Assembly (NCBI GenBank): GCA_002418185.1
Contig: DIDN01000098.1
Location: forward strand, 1 to 5,638
Source: Deltaproteobacteria bacterium UBA5799
GTDB taxonomy: Bacteria > Desulfobacterota > GWC2-55-46
Direction: 5' to 3'
Length of the DNA: 5,638 nucleotides
How positions within the stretch are numbered: the first letter of the stretch is position 1; each line of letters starts with the position of its first letter. Below are positions 5,179 through 5,638 of this stretch, in pieces. The notes beneath the pieces were generated by a model that saw only the letters and a program-made list of their open reading frames with translations, was not told the origin of the DNA and searched no databases. The translations under genes and the position numbers were made by a program.

Positions 5179-5459
5179 CCGTCTCTTCCTCCTTCTTCTG
5201 TGTGAGTTTGTAACTGCACTACTGCGTAATAAGCGCATGCCTTGCATGCGCCTGGGGCTCAACGTGAACGGTGCGCGAAAAAGACTCCGGGAAGAAACCT
5301 GTTTTTCGTTTTATTTATTTCGGGAGCCGTTTGCAGCTTCATCATCCGGTATACACCAACTCTGCTCGTTCTATACGGCTTATGACAAGGCTTGGACTGG
5401 ACTTATGGAACCGCCCCGCCTGAAAACGGCAAGGCCTTGACTGATTTTGGCTTATTTTT
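5179..5459 (-). promoter_or_regulatory. Long 5' leader of the porin mRNA
   Basis: If the promoter at 5466-5494 is used, the porin mRNA has a leader of about 280 bases. It contains a perfect 8-bp hairpin GCGCATGC-CTT-GCATGCGC (5233-5251) and an A/T-rich stretch near 5300-5320. No gene and no riboswitch class I can identify. Long leaders are common for porin mRNAs targeted by small RNAs or RNA-binding proteins; that role here is inference. Confidence 0.45.
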
Positions 5460-5465
5460 GTGGAC

Positions 5466-5494
5466 GTTATACAACACCCGGAATATGCTGTCAA
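5466..5494 (-). promoter_or_regulatory. Near-consensus sigma-70 promoter of the porin gene
   Basis: Reading leftward, a perfect -35 TTGACA (5494-5489), exactly 17 bases, then a -10 TATAAC (5471-5466, 5 of 6). A/T-rich tracts just upstream (5495-5530) look like an UP element. Predicted start near 5459. This suggests strong constitutive transcription, fitting an abundant porin and unlike the activator-dependent operon promoter. Confidence 0.8.
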
Positions 5495-5560
5495 GCTTTT
5501 TAGTTAAAAATTCCTGAAAAAATGATTAAACCGTAAAAATGAGCACCTGCCGGTATCTTA

Positions 5561-5595
5561 TGTCACTGCGAGGGACGCATGTCCAGAAGCAATCT
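5561..5595. repeat. TGTCACTGCGAGG...GAAGCAATCT repeat
   Basis: This fits an interspersed pattern I recall from many bacterial genomes (CATTGCGAGG-...-GAAGCAATC). A small GGAC-GCAT-GTCC hairpin (5573-5584) sits in the middle. Only one copy occurs in the window, so repeat status rests on memory. Confidence 0.5.
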
Positions 5596-5602
5596 ACGCT
5601 TT

Positions 5603-5638
5603 GGGTTTCCCCCTTTTCTAAAGGGGGATGTAGGGGGA
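5603..5638. repeat. CCCCCTTT-TCT-AAAGGGGG hairpin module at the right edge
   Basis: An 8-bp perfect stem (5609-5616 with 5620-5627) is followed by ATGTAGGGGGA. It is related to the AAAGGGGGACAAAGGGGGA run at 2562-2580 and to the hairpin at 3798-3818. It is cut by the window end. Confidence 0.65.

Noticed and set aside
5179..5262. Upstream ATG at 5262 as porin start
   Set aside because: It would add 28 mostly basic residues before an otherwise typical signal peptide. The ATG at 5178 has its own AAGGAGGA.
5290..5340. Possible c-di-GMP (GEMM) or other riboswitch in the porin leader
   Set aside because: A GCAAAC-GGCTCCCG string loosely recalls the GEMM core, but the required paired arms and receptor sequences are not present.
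5436..5471. + strand TTGACT...TTATAC promoter
   Set aside because: The spacer is 24 bases, too long for sigma-70, and no gene follows on that strand.

Overview
This window carries two leftward (minus-strand) transcription units from a Gram-negative bacterium, separated and interrupted by small palindromic repeats. Lineage cannot be fixed from the sequence. The GC-rich genes, a C-terminal-Phe outer-membrane porin with a Sec signal, a B-family heme-copper enzyme and the repeat style would fit an environmental Nitrospirota, Desulfobacterota or similar genome, but this is a low-confidence guess.

Layout, left to right. 1-110: a leftward promoter for a gene that lies outside the window. 175-212: strong intrinsic terminator of the respiratory operon. 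258-3342: a four-gene respiratory operon, read right to left. Its genes are a 52-aa single-helix membrane protein (3184-3342), a CuA-containing subunit II (2636-3172), a 44-aa single-helix membrane protein (1868-2002) and a 502-aa heme-copper catalytic subunit (258-1766). About 630 bases between subunit II and the 44-aa gene are filled with modular repeats. 3417-3459: the operon promoter, with a CRP/FNR-type dyad. 3460-3797: gene-free, with an inverted repeat pair. 3825-3858: terminator of the porin gene. 3889-5178: alginate-export-family outer-membrane porin. 5179-5494: long leader and a near-consensus sigma-70 promoter. 5561-5638: more repeats.

The respiratory operon is the main interest. 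The catalytic subunit has all six heme and copper histidines with B-family (ba3-like) spacing. However, the helix-VI tyrosine that O2-reducing members cross-link to a CuB histidine is Gln232, and a Glu (E276) directly precedes the active-site His pair. Subunit II keeps every CuA ligand, so cytochrome c or a similar one-electron donor should feed the enzyme. I infer a CuA-type nitric oxide reductase of the group derived from B-family oxidases (the bNOR/eNOR/sNOR/gNOR/nNOR set) rather than an O2 reductase. The operon promoter supports this: it has a TGAC-N4-GTCA dyad of FNR/NnrR/DNR-like architecture placed about 42 bases upstream of the predicted start. The same dyad at exactly the same distance from a -10 box occurs at the left edge, which points to a small regulon sensing low oxygen or nitrogen oxides.
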